The notes: generated by a model not told the origin, from the letters alone. A DNA stretch of 60,000 nucleotides from Hydractinia symbiolongicarpus (GCF_029227915.1 NC_079876.1:14448001-14508000); one strand, 5' to 3'; numbered from the stretch's first letter, positions 21,510-34,590 are shown. Made by a program: numbers and translations.

Positions 21510-24500
21510 GTTTGTTTTTCCTTTTCACTCGTTGTTGTTTTGGTTTAACTTCCATCCCAGGCCCTGTTGTCTCTTTTTGCTAATTGGACGGTAAGAAGCG
21601 CAGCAATGATGAAATGCAAAACATCCTGGGAACTGTGTTACATTACCGCCAGATATAAGTATAGCATTTCTCTAACTTGCTTATGTCACCCCTCCGGTAG
21701 GGTAACGAATTTTCTTTGTTCATTTTTTCAGAACTTCACAATGAATTGACACATTCAACTACATTGAAGCTAGCTTCTTTATATCTATTGTGTTTTTATT
21801 AAATTAGACTCACCTTTACTAATTAAGTTCCACTTTGTTTCGAAAACATAGAGCGAACACATTCCTTTGCAGAAATAAAGAAACAAAGATCGTTTGGAAA
21901 GGTTTTTTACAATTAAAACATTGTGCATCTAACTCCATATTCTACATTTGATTAGTTATAACTGTAGTTGAAAATTTATACTTAAATAATAAGGAATGTA
22001 AAAGCCAAGTAAAAGCCAAGTAAAAGTTATGAAATATATTTACCCGTTTTTACATAGTTCGCATGAAAAGTTGCAAAAAAATTGCCCGACAATGCGGTTT
22101 TTAGGTAAATATTGAAAAAATCGGGAAATCGGATTGATAACGTGTCAAGAAAATAAAGAAGGATTCCACTTAATGAAACATATATTTTTTGTAAGTTTCA
22201 AGTTCAAACTATCTGTAAAAAATCTTTTTCCCGTGTCGTTAAGACGTTTAAGTGATGTGTTTAAAATTATAGATTTTAGAAGTGTTATGATAAATTATTT
22301 TTTGTATGACATAATAAAGAAGTATACTGGAATAACATTTAAAATAAATAACTTGGAACTAGTGAAAATAATTGACGTTATCTTGCGTAAGTTACTAGAA
22401 ACCACCTTGGAACAATCCCCGGAAGATTGTTCCACCCAACCTCTTTGAACCAGAAAGGTTGATGATGTCATTAACAAACGCCAATATTTTTGTAACCGTT
22501 CGAGAGCACATAGAATGATATTTTTGGTCTGTATTTCAAGCTTTAAACAATAAACCAATTTTGAAAAAAAATTCTGACAAAAACATTCTTTATTGACACG
22601 TTATTACTAATGTAATCAAAATTTAAAGAATGATCTATTGTGTTACCTAAGTGGAATTTCCCATGGATTTATAGACTAGTTTTCACTAAAACGGTAGAAA
22701 AATTGAACGAAGAGTAACACAGAAAATGAAAAACAAAACATTCCTAAGTAAACCAACACCGAAAGGTGTAATGAATTATATAAAAAATGTTTAAACTTTT
22801 AATCCATTCCCATAACAACTACGTCAAAAAAATATTTATAAAATAACCATAACTATACTATTATCTTTCTGTCAACGTGCCGTGTAAATGCCATTATGAC
22901 GTGAAAAAGTCGAATGGCGGTGAGATAGTGACAACACTGTCAGATAATAATACAGAGACTGCGTGTGTCTGTAACAAGCAAAGTGGATGTATTCATTTTT
23001 CTTTGATGTTGCCAAAAAAGGGTGTGTCTGAAATGTTAATTTTTTTTACGTTACGGCGCGACGTCAATAACAATACTTTAACGTCAATATCTTAATTTAA
23101 ATTATTGAAGCCATTAGAGTGCACTTAAAACATTAAGGCCAAATAACTTGGAAACATGGTAGTGACGTCAATGATTTTTTACCGCGTGGGTAACTAGGGA
23201 CTACCTAGGACCAATTTGGATAATTCTCCAAGCATCGGTCCCCAAATCCGTTTTAGAATGGGCGGGTTGATGAAGTCATCTAAAAAATCTTTAAACCCTT
23301 GTGATGGATGGACGCGTGAGAAGAGAGAGTCCGCCGCGAGAAGTCATCCACCTTTTGTTACAACAGCTCTGGCGCAGAAAACAAACATCCTAAATTCCCG
23401 ATAATGATGTGAAGGTAGTTTTTTATGTTTTATGTCGTTTCCGAAAGCTTTTTAATTGCTTTCTGTTATGTCGTAAGTGTTAACGCGAACTAAGGAAGGT
23501 GGTATGTTTGCAAGATTAATTTCAATATATGCATAAAAATGATTCACCAGTTGTAAATAGTAAAGGACATCCCAAATAACAACTGGCCTTTCTGATTGCA
23601 GGTAAACGTTAGATTTGAAATTCAATTTTTTCTTTAGAGAAACTTGCGCTACGCCATTATTCCCCATTCCTCATACCAAGATATTACTAATCTCGTCGGC
23701 TTTTATTGGAACGTAACTGATTGACCCTGTTATTTTGGGGCACTGGTTCTGTGGCTTTATTACGATGCGTTTTATTACGATGCGTATTATTTACCATCAA
23801 AACTTTGTACTCCATATAGGAAATGTTCTTGTGAGACTCCCGCCTATCCTCGTTTTAAATTAGCGCACAGATGTGTATCATTTTCTTGCTGTGGTCTTTT
23901 GTTTTTCTTGACACTTTTCCGCTATATTAGCCTATTAAGTCCTTTTTGCCTCACTTGACCTTATTCAATTTTGTTGTGTTTGGTTCTAGACTCTTGTTTT
24001 TTTTTGTTTGGCCCCGCTCTGTTTTCTTGTATTTGGTCGTTGACTCTTTCTGACTTTTTTGACTGCGCTCTGTTTCTTATACCTTGTTGTTGACGTTTTT
24101 GAAATGTTTGTCCCTGCTCTGTTTTTTTATATTGGCAGTGTTTCGCTCGACCACCTTCCGATTCACGGTAGTTTCTGTTTTGATCCAGTTTCCGCTCTCG
24201 ACGTAACGGTAACATAATGTTACCCGTTGTCTCATCACTTGCTACTATCCTATGCCGAGGGGATCCATATATTTCACATATGTAGTTTTGAATCTGTCGC
24301 AGCAAATCAAATTTCAAAAGGACCGACTTACTGCATTCGGTTATTTCCCCATGACTATGTTGATGTAACAAATAAATTTGCGAATTCCTCCTGCACCACA
24401 TTCCATGTAATTAAATAATATAGATATTATCATGTCGTAAACAAGGAAGTTTATTCTAGGCTACGTTTCAACAGCTACAGCTGTCATTGACGGGTAATGA

Positions 24501-25420
24501 TTGTAATCACCTTTGGCTATTTTTTTTTTAAAAGAGAAAATTAGAGGATCGAAATTAACCAATCAGATCACAGCAATTACAGTAATTAACTTTTTCACGG
24601 ACCCAGATGAAAGCAATAGATTTATCGGAACTTGACGAACAATACGCATGCAAGTTAAAGCTATCAGGTTTACGTCTGTTAACATAAGAGTTATTTCCTA
24701 AATCTTGTATCGGCACAACTTCATTTTGAAGAGTTAATTGGTTAGTTTAACCTAGGCCTGTATACTATTTTGTTTCATCGCGAAGAACACAAGATCGCCG
24801 ATGTTCCAGATCGAGACCTTTTAAACGAGTAAACAAACTATTGCAAAGAGAGAATTTCACGTGCATTATGTACCAATAAAAGTTTCTAACCTTGAATCCC
24901 CTTGATGAAATGATCCTTGGACTGGCTATAAAGTATTTTACGCGCCAGGATTTGTTTCAATATCACCGGATAGTAACAGAGTTAAAATTGCAGAAAAAAC
25001 TCCTCCAACTTTATAGGTTTATCAAATCTTAAAACATCATTTAATTATGATCAAACCAGCCTCACGATGGTTTATATTCGCGCGCTTTACAAAAAGTACT
25101 ATTCAGGTGTGATGGGGTAGAAAAAAAGGCTATAAAAATGCAATAAGCCTGCAGCGTTATTATTTAATGCTCCAAAATAATCTGGCTTCGCAGCTGCTGC
25201 ACATGGTTTTAGATTCAAGTTGTTCCAATCAATTTGATAAAACAGCACCAAGGTTGTTTATACCTTCATTGTTTACAGCATACATTCTTTGACTGGTAGT
25301 AGGAGAGATGGATGAAATGAATGGAATCCTTTTGTGCTCCTGTATTAGCAATTACGGTCACTTTCAATGATTTAATTTTAGGGTACGGTAGGTTGAAGTA
25401 ATTGTAGTCTAGTTGGTTAG
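21510..25420. other. Gene-free stretch with unassigned repeats
   Basis: No family was recognised on either strand. It holds a perfect 9-bp stem hairpin at 22409-22433 (GGAACAATC/GATTGTTCC). About 22435-22560 reads like an interspersed repeat. At 23961-24190 there is a loose tandem repeat rich in GCTCTGTTT and GTTGAC, which creates a Lys/Gln-rich minus-strand reading frame that I do not trust. Confidence 0.35.
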
Positions 25421-25427
25421 TAGACAG

Positions 25428-25921
25428 TTACAGCTGTATAGATGGTTGCTTTCGAGATTCTCTGATCATCCACCCATATATTCTATCTAAATCTTGATGA
25501 TCAAGCGAAACTGATGCTTGTGATAGTTTCTTTGTATGAGTTGATGAAATACAAGTGATCGCATCGAAGAGTGCCGCATGGGAGCCAATATTCCTACTAT
25601 GTTCTGCTTTCCAACATTGAGTAAATTCCTTGGAGTTTCCTTTGCGAAGCTTATACTTTTTAATCTGTTTGATGCAACCTTTGCATTTGGTTTCGATGAC
25701 CAATTTGGATTGCACATGCTGAGGCATTTTTTATTTCGAAGTGTGGTTTGCTGTGAAGTTGATGCCGAAAGCAGACCAGACAACATAGCCCAGGCGGCCA
25801 TCTCCTTGTTTTTATTAAGTAATAAAGTATCGTTCAATGATTTGGCGTCAAGGTCAATATGACCAAGAACGTCCTTTCTAATTTTCTCAACAAAAATACC
25901 AGATATCAATACATATCTCAC
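25428..25921 (-). pseudogene. Ty3/gypsy gag-like relic
   Basis: Two overlapping minus-strand frames join into one gag-like protein. RYVLISGIFVEKIRKDVLGH, then LDAKSLNDTLLL and NKEMAAWAM come first. The second frame continues with KLVIETKCKGCIKQI and KEFTQCWK. The order G-x-x-x-E-x-I-R-K-D-V-L...L-D-x-K-S...E-M-A, then Cys pairs, is typical of cnidarian gypsy gag. At least one frameshift. The matching pol was not found next to it. Confidence 0.45.
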
Positions 25922-28305
25922 AATGTCGTCGGTCTTATTTACAACTTGCGCACATCTAAGTCTTGCACTTTGTTTAGCAAAAGCGCAAACTTAAGCCTTG
26001 CCTTCAACTTATACTGACTGTGATCTTAGCGTATTGATAGGTTGTTTGCTCAACGTTCACTTGTAGCCATAGAAATAGCAGCCAATTTTTAATCAGGCCC
26101 AAGAGGGTGACTTCATCAATAACAGCGACACTTTCGTAATCCTTAAAAAGATCAACCTGTTTAAGTAAATCCCACCTCTCCAAAAATATGTCATTCTCCT
26201 TCGGTTGAACCTCGAAAAACAGTAGGAAGACCTATTCTAGGCGGTTTCTGTTTTGTTGATGTAGCTGCATGAGCACCCGGTTGATGAGACAAGCTATGAA
26301 TATACATTGTACAGCTGCTAATATTGCATCCAAGTTATACACTAAATATAGTGTATTTACAAGTACACAATGAACAGTTTATTTCTGGCAGTTCTATAGA
26401 TCTTCTGATATAAATCAAACATTTTTATTTAATTAATAATTAGCAATTATTTATTTATCAATTTTTTTGTTTTGTCAAATGTCATAAATGTTTACACTAA
26501 AATGAAACAAAATGATGCAGTAATAATACTACGTCTCATAAGGACACACTCATCTCTTTATTAGAAGTATCATAGAGACCGCCCAGATCATTAAAACCTA
26601 TGACAAAACTACCTACTTCATAACCATTGGGTGTATTTCAAAAGTCGACCGGTGGTGAAAAGCAAAATGCGTGAATAGTTGCTGGCTAATCAAAACTGTT
26701 CGGAAATCCATAAATTAGCGCATAAAAAGGGATCTACCAAGGCTTAAAATATAATTGGTCTTGTACAATGTAGCAAGCATCTTTCTACAATGACTACAAT
26801 ACACAATGAAGTTGAAGAGGAGGAGGAGAATGACTACAACCAGGCCATTTGGCATCTATATGAAGAACCTCAAGAAGACGTTGACTTTACACCTTGAGAG
26901 CATGCACTACACAAGACATACAGAATTTTTAGGATATTAAAAGTGGATGGTGATTGATGTATAGTGAGACATAATGTAGCATGCCACATCGAAGCTCTTT
27001 GGCGATCCTTCGAGCAATTGTAAAGTCGCATAACAATTGCAACCTGAAATACATGATTCCAAAGAATATTGCGTTTACAACTTGCTTCAACAGCATCCAC
27101 AACTTGAACAGATATGACGCGATTCTCTTTACCAAAGCGACACAAAACACACAAGAAATACATCAATTTCCAGCCACTAGCAGGTGTAATTAACTCGGAT
27201 GGAAGCCAAGTCTACAACAAAATAAATCTTCAAAAATAAAGGTTCATCAACGGCATTAGTTTTATGCAATCACCCGTAGGCAAACTATTCTTAAATCTGA
27301 GAGGTACAAGCATTAAGTGTTTGAAATGTGAGCGTCCAATGAAAGTTTGATTGATAAACAGATCGTACGATTTGGAAGTCAAAATGCAAGTCGAACAAAG
27401 AGTCAAAGAGGGTGGAATTTGTAGACAAAGACAGTTTATGGTAATTTTACAAATTTTAAATCCCTCAAACGAAAACGCTGTGTGCTGTGGTATGAAGTGT
27501 TGAATGGTACCAAAGCTATTGAGGAAATAAATATACCCACAGAGGCCTCTAAAAAGCGCGAAGATGCTGCAGTTAAACGCTAGGCTATATGTAAGAGAAA
27601 GGAGTATCTCTTGCCTACGAAATGTACAAAAAGCTTTGTTGACAATGCGTCAGTCAAAGCGAATGGGAAAGCTTATCACAACTATGTACGAAAACGAAAT
27701 TCATGTAAAAGAAGAAAGAGTAGCTAAAGTACTACCAACACAGACAGTCGATCTATATACTAAAGGCATACGACAGCTTGTGAAAATTGATATTAGGGAA
27801 CCCCTTTCGAAAGATATTAAGGAAAATACTTGTCCATGGCAGATCTTTGTACTCTCGTGTATTTGGCAAACACCTCCAGGCTTATTATGTTAACAAAGTC
27901 GCAAAACGCAAAAAAGTATTGTCTACCGCGTTTTATGTACTAAAAAATAGCCAAAACGCACTTTTTCCTCGATTTTAAAAATTGAGCTATTCTCGTCACG
28001 CGCACAAACATTTTATGATGTGAGACTCAAGATGCGCTTTTACAACCGCTGAAATAATAGTGCCTCTAGTGAGAACGTGAGATACTTGTAGTGGATTTTG
28101 TTTTAGCTTTGTGGTTTTAACAATTGGAATAGATGTTTTTTGTTATAATATTAGGTCAATTAATTTCCACTATCTATCTATAACAGAAATTTTTGTGCGT
28201 CTAACAACTATGTATCGTAATGTAAATCCAAACACGTAAAAATCTAAGGCTGGAAAAACGATTTCATTATTTCCTGCAGACAACTTGTCAAACTGCTTAT
28301 CGTAC
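25922..28305. other. Unassigned stretch, probably decayed element DNA
   Basis: Several medium ORFs occur on both strands (for example 26789-26896, starting MTTIHNEVEEEEENDYNQ, and 27564-27893), but none was recognised and none has splice support. It lies between gypsy gag and pol relics, so decayed retroelement sequence is the likeliest content. Confidence 0.3.
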
Positions 28306-28610
28306 AACCGACTGGTAGCTTTATGGTAGCGCGTTCACATCAAGTGTCTTGTATTCAAACCCCTGGTAGAGTCATGCCAGACTATAAAAGTGTGAATCAA
28401 TCCTTTCTGCTTTCTGCTTCACGTTGAGAATAGGATTGAAATCTTGTGCGGTTGTCTAGTTGAGCGATTTCTGTGCTTGCACGACTTTGGTAGCTCAAAT
28501 GGGAGCTTTAAATGCACTAGGATCCCCTTCGCAGAACCCTCGTTGATAGCAGTGCCAATAGGAACTGAAGCGGCTATCCTGGGTAAATAATTTCAATAAT
28601 AATAATTAAA
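28306..28610 (+). mobile_element. tRNA-derived SINE with (AAT)n tail
   Basis: The head CTGGTAGCTTTATGGTAGCG resembles box A. GTATTCAAACCCC downstream is a box B with one deviation. The body is non-coding and ends GGGTAAATAATTTCAATAATAATAATT. It differs from the SINE at 16670 in both head and tail. Confidence 0.6.
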
Positions 28611-29454
28611 AAAAAACAAGAAGACAATGTATCCTGAGAGAGGAGATAAAGAACAAGGAGAATTGTTTGTCAAAAATGACTTCGGATATCGTGAAATGGT
28701 TGATAAGCTTGCAAAAGAATACAAGCTTACGTTCCAGCAGCACAACGCACAAACATACAAATTTGGATTTTTTTAATGAGGGTTTGAACTGTTTAATAAA
28801 CGAACTCACATGGATATAAGGAGAGAGCTATTGTCAGTCTGTGGAAAACAGCAGGATTGCGAACTTAAACTATACTTCACCCATTACGGGGGTCAAAAAG
28901 TACTAGGCGTGAGCAGACCAGACGCACAAATGGACCTTGAAGATTGTCTGATTATGGCTGGCTAATTGACAGGCACAATCTTGTTTGACAACTACATTCT
29001 AGCCATACATACAGGCAGCAGTGTTTAGACTGTTTTAGCTTGCTTTTAATCACTCAATCGATGATAATTTCGTCTAAATCTCGTCTAAATCGTCATGTAC
29101 AGGCAATCTTGTGGGTAACATACAAAGACATCCTGTTTTTAAAGGTTCTTGAACATAGCTTTAGAAGACTTGGGTTGTTACCAGGTATAAACTATACTTG
29201 TGAAGTCTTCCAGTAATGCTTCAAAAATAACCAAAATGAATTTGTCTACATTATCGTCAGCTATCATATCACCAACAATAAAAAGTGTCTTCTCTCGTAC
29301 TAGGAGTGAAAGTGTTTATCAATCCATTCAAAAAGCTCTTAATCGTCCTTCTAAGGCAAAGACCTTTGAAGTTGTGTTGAGTTTCATCGTACGGTAGAGC
29401 AAAGCACAAGGATGTTGTAAAAGTCCTGCATTTACTTGTTCTACAAATGATGTA

Positions 29455-30840
29455 TAATTACAACGCCTTTCCAAAAATTTTGTTGATGATACATCATTGT
29501 GGAAAAACTTTCTAGAAAACCACTCGTGGAAAATGATTAATTACCTTGAGTTGATGGGGAACGAGGAAATAATGCTCAACCCTCTAAAATTTCAATTCAC
29601 CCAAAAACAAATTGACTTGGAAAAAATATCTTGATTCCATCAAAACAATTCCAATACTGAAGCGTATATTAGATGTTACAGCTTGGTTCGGCCTGGTCAA
29701 CGGAGTATCTCATTACAACAAACTAAATAGCATTATGAAACCATTCAAAAAAATTATTGAGTCAAAAACTGCATCCCGTTGGACCGATGAACTTAAGAGT
29801 GCATTTCAACAATCTAAAATTGAATTGATTATAGCTATCAAGTATGGTGCCAGAATCTTTGATCCAAAGCAAAAATCTCTCTATGCGCAGACTGGTCGAA
29901 AAAGAGTATTGGCTACTACTGGCTACATTTGGCTGGCATATCACATTAGCTAGATCCTGATTCTTAGATCAGCTAAGCAAAGATACGCATCCATCGAAGA
30001 TGAAACACTTGCCATTGCATGGGTCTTTGAGGATACCAAATTTTGATTACCTACTCATTACAACAGACCACCGCCACTTACTTAAAAAAATTTGGTGACC
30101 ACGCGTTGGATATCCAACACAAGGATCTTTCGCCAGAAGCAGCGCACTTGAGCATGGACTTTTACACTTGTTCATGTACCAAGAAAGAGCATTCCAGCCT
30201 ATGATGCAACGTCTCGAAACCACAATTTGCCAGCCTAATTACAACCATATTGGCGATATCAAAACGAGCTACCATCACTGACGATATAATCTTATTGGGT
30301 GACCGCATCATAATACCATCAAATCTTTGATTAGAAGTCTGCAATCTAATGTTTCTCCTGCCGAGCCAGCCACATCTTCGTACCCTTTCAAAGCAGTTGC
30401 TTCTGATTATTTTGACTCTTCTGGTCATTAATATTTAATCAAAGTTGATCGATTCAGTAACTGGCCAGATGTGATAAATATCAAACCAGGTGCAAACACG
30501 TCGGGACATCGGGACTTTTTGCGGTTCTTAAAAATTACTTTGCAAAATTAAAGTTCCGGTAGCGCTCAGTGATGGTGGTCCAGAGTTCATCGCCAATAGA
30601 GCAAAAAGGTTTCTTGCCGCGATGGAGAATCAAACACCGACAGTCCTCAGCATACAATTCCCGTTCTAATAGTGGTGCTGAAATTGGTGTAAAATCCATG
30701 AAGACACTTCTTGCAGATAACCACTCAGACTCAGATAAAATTGATTCGAAATTGTTTACTCAAGTAATCTTGAGCAGTTCAGAAACACACCTGATCCTGC
30801 CAATTAATATTCCCGGCAGAGATCATACTTAGGAAGACGC
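29455..30840 (+). pseudogene. Ty3/gypsy pol relic (RT, RNase H, integrase)
   Basis: In order on the plus strand: RT motif FVDDTSLWKNFLENHSW and LNPLKFQFTQKQIDLEK; connection/RNase H region WFGLVNGVSHYNKLNSIMKP and FDPKQKSLYAQT; integrase core YLIKVDRFSNWPDV and LSDGGPEFIANRAKRF; then IKHRQSSAYNSRSNSGAEIG and VKSMKTLLADN. The frames are broken by several stops and shifts, and the E of the integrase DDE triad is not securely placed. Copying and integration are certainly lost. LTRs were not recognised. Confidence 0.75.
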
Positions 30841-32600
30841 TATTTGGAAAGTTTTCGACAATCCTAACATCTGACCTATTTGGAGAGACATTAGAAAGAA
30901 ACCCTTAAAAGGCGATATTTTCAACAAGTAGATAAACTTTAAATTAAGTTAACTGTCGAATCGATCACAGCGGATATACCAACGTCCACACAGCCTGGTC
31001 TACCAGATAAAACCGCTCCACAGTCAGCCATTGCCTGATCAGACTTTGGCGAACAGAACAAGTCACTACCTACTGTCGAACCTGCCGTCTAAGTCGAATT
31101 ACAAAACCTCTACTGTGCCATAAGGACTATATAACAGTTGCCATAAAAGATTTAAACTCATGGTGACATAAACATAGTTCTTAGGAACTTGGGGTGGTAA
31201 TAGGTGTTTATAAGACTTAGTATTTTCTTTAAATAATTATATTCTAACATTTTGTTCCATTTATAATAAAATATTAAAAAAAATGCACATTTCTAACTTT
31301 TCCGAAGAAATTGGGAGAGTTTGATTCCACTTAGTTAAAGTTCCAATTATCTGGAGTTCCACATATCAAGCGGTATGAATCATGTTAGCAAATTCCTAAC
31401 ACAGCCGCTCATTTGAACACGCAAGGAATTAAAGAAATGTGTTCAATTTAGCGAATGTTCGAATACAGCAGTAACCATAGTTAACAGTAACATAGTAGAC
31501 GATGAGTTCTTTAATGCACTGAGAAATTCCTAGCTGATGTTCGAATTAACGGCATTCGAATTAGCGGGTGTGAGCGTAGAATGCGCACACTGTTTAGATT
31601 CATCTCGATAATCCATACCTAAAACGGTTAATGTTAATATTGCTTTCCCACTGACCAAGTCCAAGTATAATGGGGCGTTCTTAGCGATTAATTCAATTAT
31701 TGCTGTCAGAGTCTTCCTCTTTAACTGTCTGGCAATGCAACACACTTCCTCCACAATGGCGGCAAGGGGATTTTTGCATTCTATTCTCATTGTATTTGCT
31801 CTCATAAACGAATTTATATGTCAATTCCCAGAAGGACATCTAAAGCCTCTTGGTAAGTACAGCATCATTGTTTGATATAGTAGAACCAGCAGCCTTCTAG
31901 CTAGTAGTTAGCCAGCTGCAAACTATTTGATACCGTTTAAACAAATATCAGTAGCTCCGGGTAGACAAGTGATTTATCTTTTATGTGGTTAGCCTCACTT
32001 TAGTTTTGAGGGAAAAAGTGTTGAAAGCTCTCATTTAAACTACGAAACATGTTTTAAAATCTTTTCCTAACTTGGCAACAACCTTATGAGAGATTAAGTT
32101 AAACGCTCTGCAGCTACCAATACCCATCTTGAACCATCTTAACCTGAGGGATCTTTTCATGCTTTTTCTTTTAAATAGTCACTTTTACTCAAAATATTGG
32201 ATGATTTTTGTTTTTATTTTGCTGTCTACAAATATTGAATATCCTAAGATGTATAAATACCTTCAAATAATGTATGATTTTGTACATTTAAGCAGAATAG
32301 CTCTTTGTTCTAGCTTTTGTTAAACTAAGATATGTTTTTAGGCTAACCTTTTCATTGGAATAGAAGTTTCACCAATATTTTTATAATACAGGTGAAGAAA
32401 CAATAGATATATTACTAGTTGTGAAGTGCGAATTAAACAATGTTTAGACAGAATAATGAATATTGAACTATCGTTGTTTGTTGCATCATCCTTTATCTCC
32501 AAATTTGTTTTTGGGAGATGTCTCTTGCTTTTGAGTTAATTAGGTGGGTCTTGTTTCGCCAAGTTCAAATGTACTATATAAAAGAAAGAAAACAATTGTT
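30841..32600. other. Gene-free stretch
   Basis: No coding family or splice-supported exon was recognised. The part next to 30840 may be the decayed 3' end of the gypsy relic. The remainder is plain AT-rich DNA. Confidence 0.35.
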
Positions 32601-32632
32601 GCAATCAAAATGACCAACAATGATTATATTTA

Positions 32633-32675
32633 TTAAACAATATATTTCGGAAATTTATTCCATCTTCAGGTCTAA
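32633..32675 (-). ncRNA. Hammerhead-like ribozyme of the Penelope element
   Basis: Minus strand: stem I UUAGAC; core CUGAAGA; stem II GGAA-UAAAU-UUCC (one U bulged); core GAAA; minimal stem III with UAUA; UU; stem I GUUUAA. Stem I pairs with one G-U. The tiny stem III is as known for Penelope-type hammerheads. It fits less well than 20357-20403. Confidence 0.55.
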
Positions 32676-32827
32676 AATATAAAAAACATATTCAGTAAAA
32701 ACTGTTAAAAACATTAAAATAATAAAGTTTTTTTTTTTTTATCATACATATCATACATAGCATCATACACTGTACACAAATCAGAAAAAAGCTGATGGTA
32801 ATTAAATCGTAATTACCCACGTCATAA

Positions 32828-33355
32828 TTAAAATTTAATCACCAGCGGCCTGAATCTATATTCATCCTTTGTATTCAAAGATGGTTTCAATTGATTGATG
32901 AAAAGAGCCTCTAAAGTCATTAAATGATATGTTGATTTTGAGTTTGAGCACAAGATCGTTACGTCATCAATCGACAATTCACGTTCGCATTCTTTCCAAT
33001 GATCCGCAACCGGGCCATTTCGTCGATGTTCTTTGAAACAACATATCAAATGACGGCTTGTTTGACCGACATAGCAAGACGAACATCTTGGACATGAAAA
33101 TTTATATACTACGCCACTTTTCAAAGATTTTTCGACTGTTGGCTTTAGTGATGGTAGACAGCTTTTCAGTTTATTCAGCGTGAATATAATTCTGCACGGA
33201 GCTTTGATGTTGTTAAGCGTTCGTTTGAAATTATCCGAAACTTTACCACGATACTGAATAAATAACAATTTTTCTTCTGTTTCCTCTTCTTCTTTTTCTT
33301 TTTCTTTTTCGTCCTGATCAGTTTGTGGAATCGGCTTTTCAATGATTTTTCTCAA
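32828..33355 (-). pseudogene. Penelope GIY-YIG endonuclease segment
   Basis: 175 residues. After a Glu/Lys-rich linker (DEKEKEKEEEETEEKL) comes IQYRGKVSDNFKRTL. The nuclease follows: VVYKFSCPRCSSCYVGQTSR, HLICCFKEHRRN, VADHWKEC, LMTLEALFINQLKPSLNTK. The Tyr pair, the Arg and the Glu of LEALFI are the expected GIY-YIG active-site positions. In the RT frame the preceding segment ends in a stop at the overlap, so a frameshift separates it from the RT. Confidence 0.82.
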
Positions 33356-33876
33356 TGTGTCTGAAATAATGGGTCGTAGAATTCAGCGGGATATTGGTTG
33401 TTATCTAGAATTCCTTTAGCCTTTTTCAGACTTTCATGAAATGTTTCCCAACTGCTACAAGCTCTATAGACTCTATGTACAAGTCCAGACACAACCGATC
33501 TCTTGTATTGTTTTGGTGCAAGGGCGTGGAAATTTAGTGTTAAACCAGTGTCAGTTGGTTTTGTATACCACTTTGAGACAAGGTTTCTGTGTGTTCTTTT
33601 TATAGACATGTCTAGAAATGCAATTTCTCCATTGTTTTCACGCTCGATAGTAAACTTTAGTGATGGGTGAATATTATTAATCTCATTCAACTTTTCCTGG
33701 ATCTTATCTTTGTTGATATTTCTGATAATATCGTCCATATATCTCGCGAATAAATCTGCATCTCCCTTGATAATATCGTCAAATTTACTGAGCCAACCAT
33801 TAGCAAGCATTGGAGCTGGTGGGCTCCCCATTGCCAATCCATCGACTTGTTGGTAATATCCATCATGAGTCGACAT
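33352..33876 (-). pseudogene. Penelope reverse transcriptase, motifs B-E
   Basis: 174 residues containing YYQQVDGLAMGSPPAPMLAN (motif B), LFARYMDDII (catalytic YMDD, motif C), FTIERENNGEIAFLDMSI and WYTKPTDTGLTLNFHALAP, which is the usual Penelope order. It is separated from motif A upstream by one frameshift and one stop. Confidence 0.85.
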
Positions 33877-33907
33877 AACTACATTGCTACTACATAGTAA
33901 GGTTAAT

Positions 33908-34177
33908 TTATGAAAAGTTTCTCAATCTACTGGAGGTTTTTTCGTATTTTCCAGAATATAAAAGACTGGTACAATCATCAATTGCTTCGTTCAGTGGTAC
34001 ATTTGTATATAGGGATGTGACGTCAAAACTCACAAGTTCCTCATTTTCTGCAAGTTGGAGATGTGTAATTAGATCGGATATTTGTTTCGTGGAAGAATTG
34101 ATGCAACATTTCTTTTTCGAACAATTGTTAAGTACTAAATTTAACAATAACTGCTTGTTGGGAGAGAGAAAGAACAA
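33908..34177 (-). pseudogene. Penelope reverse transcriptase, motif A fragment
   Basis: LAENEELVSFDVTSLYTNVP is RT motif A with the catalytic Asp, followed by LNEAIDDC. After SGKYEK the frame is lost at an A-run. The alternative frame continues GKYEKPPVD-stop-ETFHKL towards the motif B segment. Confidence 0.8.
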
Positions 34178-34180
34178 ACT

Positions 34181-34540
34181 GTTGAATATATATTAGACCA
34201 CTTTAAACAGCGCATGCGCATAATTTACGCACTAATTGCAGTCCCGAAATCTTCGAAATTAGGAAACATTGCTTATTTTAAAAAAAAGTTCAGTGTTTTA
34301 ATATTTTTTGCACAGTCATAAGAAAATCTAGATTTAAGTGCAAAAATTTTTTACGGACTATAGTTTAGTTGACAATATTTAAAGTCTTTTGTGGCATTAA
34401 AATTATTTAATTAAATTTATATTGGAGGAGAGTGGTGTTACGACAAGCGTATTTTACGTTGTTTTAATTATTTATCCTAAATGGTATTGACTAAAAGTCT
34501 TGCAGTATTAGACTGTTTTGTTTTCAAGAAAAAACTACAT
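34181..34540. other. Spacer between two Penelope-type elements
   Basis: AT-rich and non-coding; it may include the decayed 3' tail of the upstream element. No other feature was seen. Confidence 0.3.
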
Positions 34541-34542
34541 TA

Positions 34543-34590
34543 ATTTTGCTACTTAAAGTTTCATGCTTCTTAGCAATCTTCAGGAAAATG
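34543..34590 (-). ncRNA. Type I hammerhead ribozyme of the YRDD element
   Basis: Minus strand: stem I CAUUUUC; core CUGAAGA; stem II UGCU-AAGA-AGCA; core GAAA; stem III A-C-UUUAA-G-U; A17; stem I GCAAAAU. Stem I has one bulged C, the rest pairs. The GAAAC-UUUAA-GU block is identical to that of the copy at 20357-20403. Confidence 0.7.

Larger units (their letters stand above)
32600..34180 (-). mobile_element. Penelope element (YMDD type), 5'-truncated, few disablements
   Basis: Minus-strand element with RT segments at 33908-34177 and 33352-33876 and the nuclease at 32828-33355. The 3' flank holds a hammerhead-like motif and the AT-rich tail. Only one in-frame stop and two frameshifts separate the pieces, so it is fairly young. 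The 5' end stops in the RT at about 34180. Confidence 0.82.

Noticed and set aside
22409-22433. Hairpin that looks like a bacterial terminator
   Set aside because: No following T tract, and the setting is an animal genome. It is treated as part of an interspersed repeat.
23961-24401. 146-codon minus-strand ORF rich in Lys and Gln
   Set aside because: The second half derives from a loose tandem repeat, no family was recognised and there are no splice or promoter signals.
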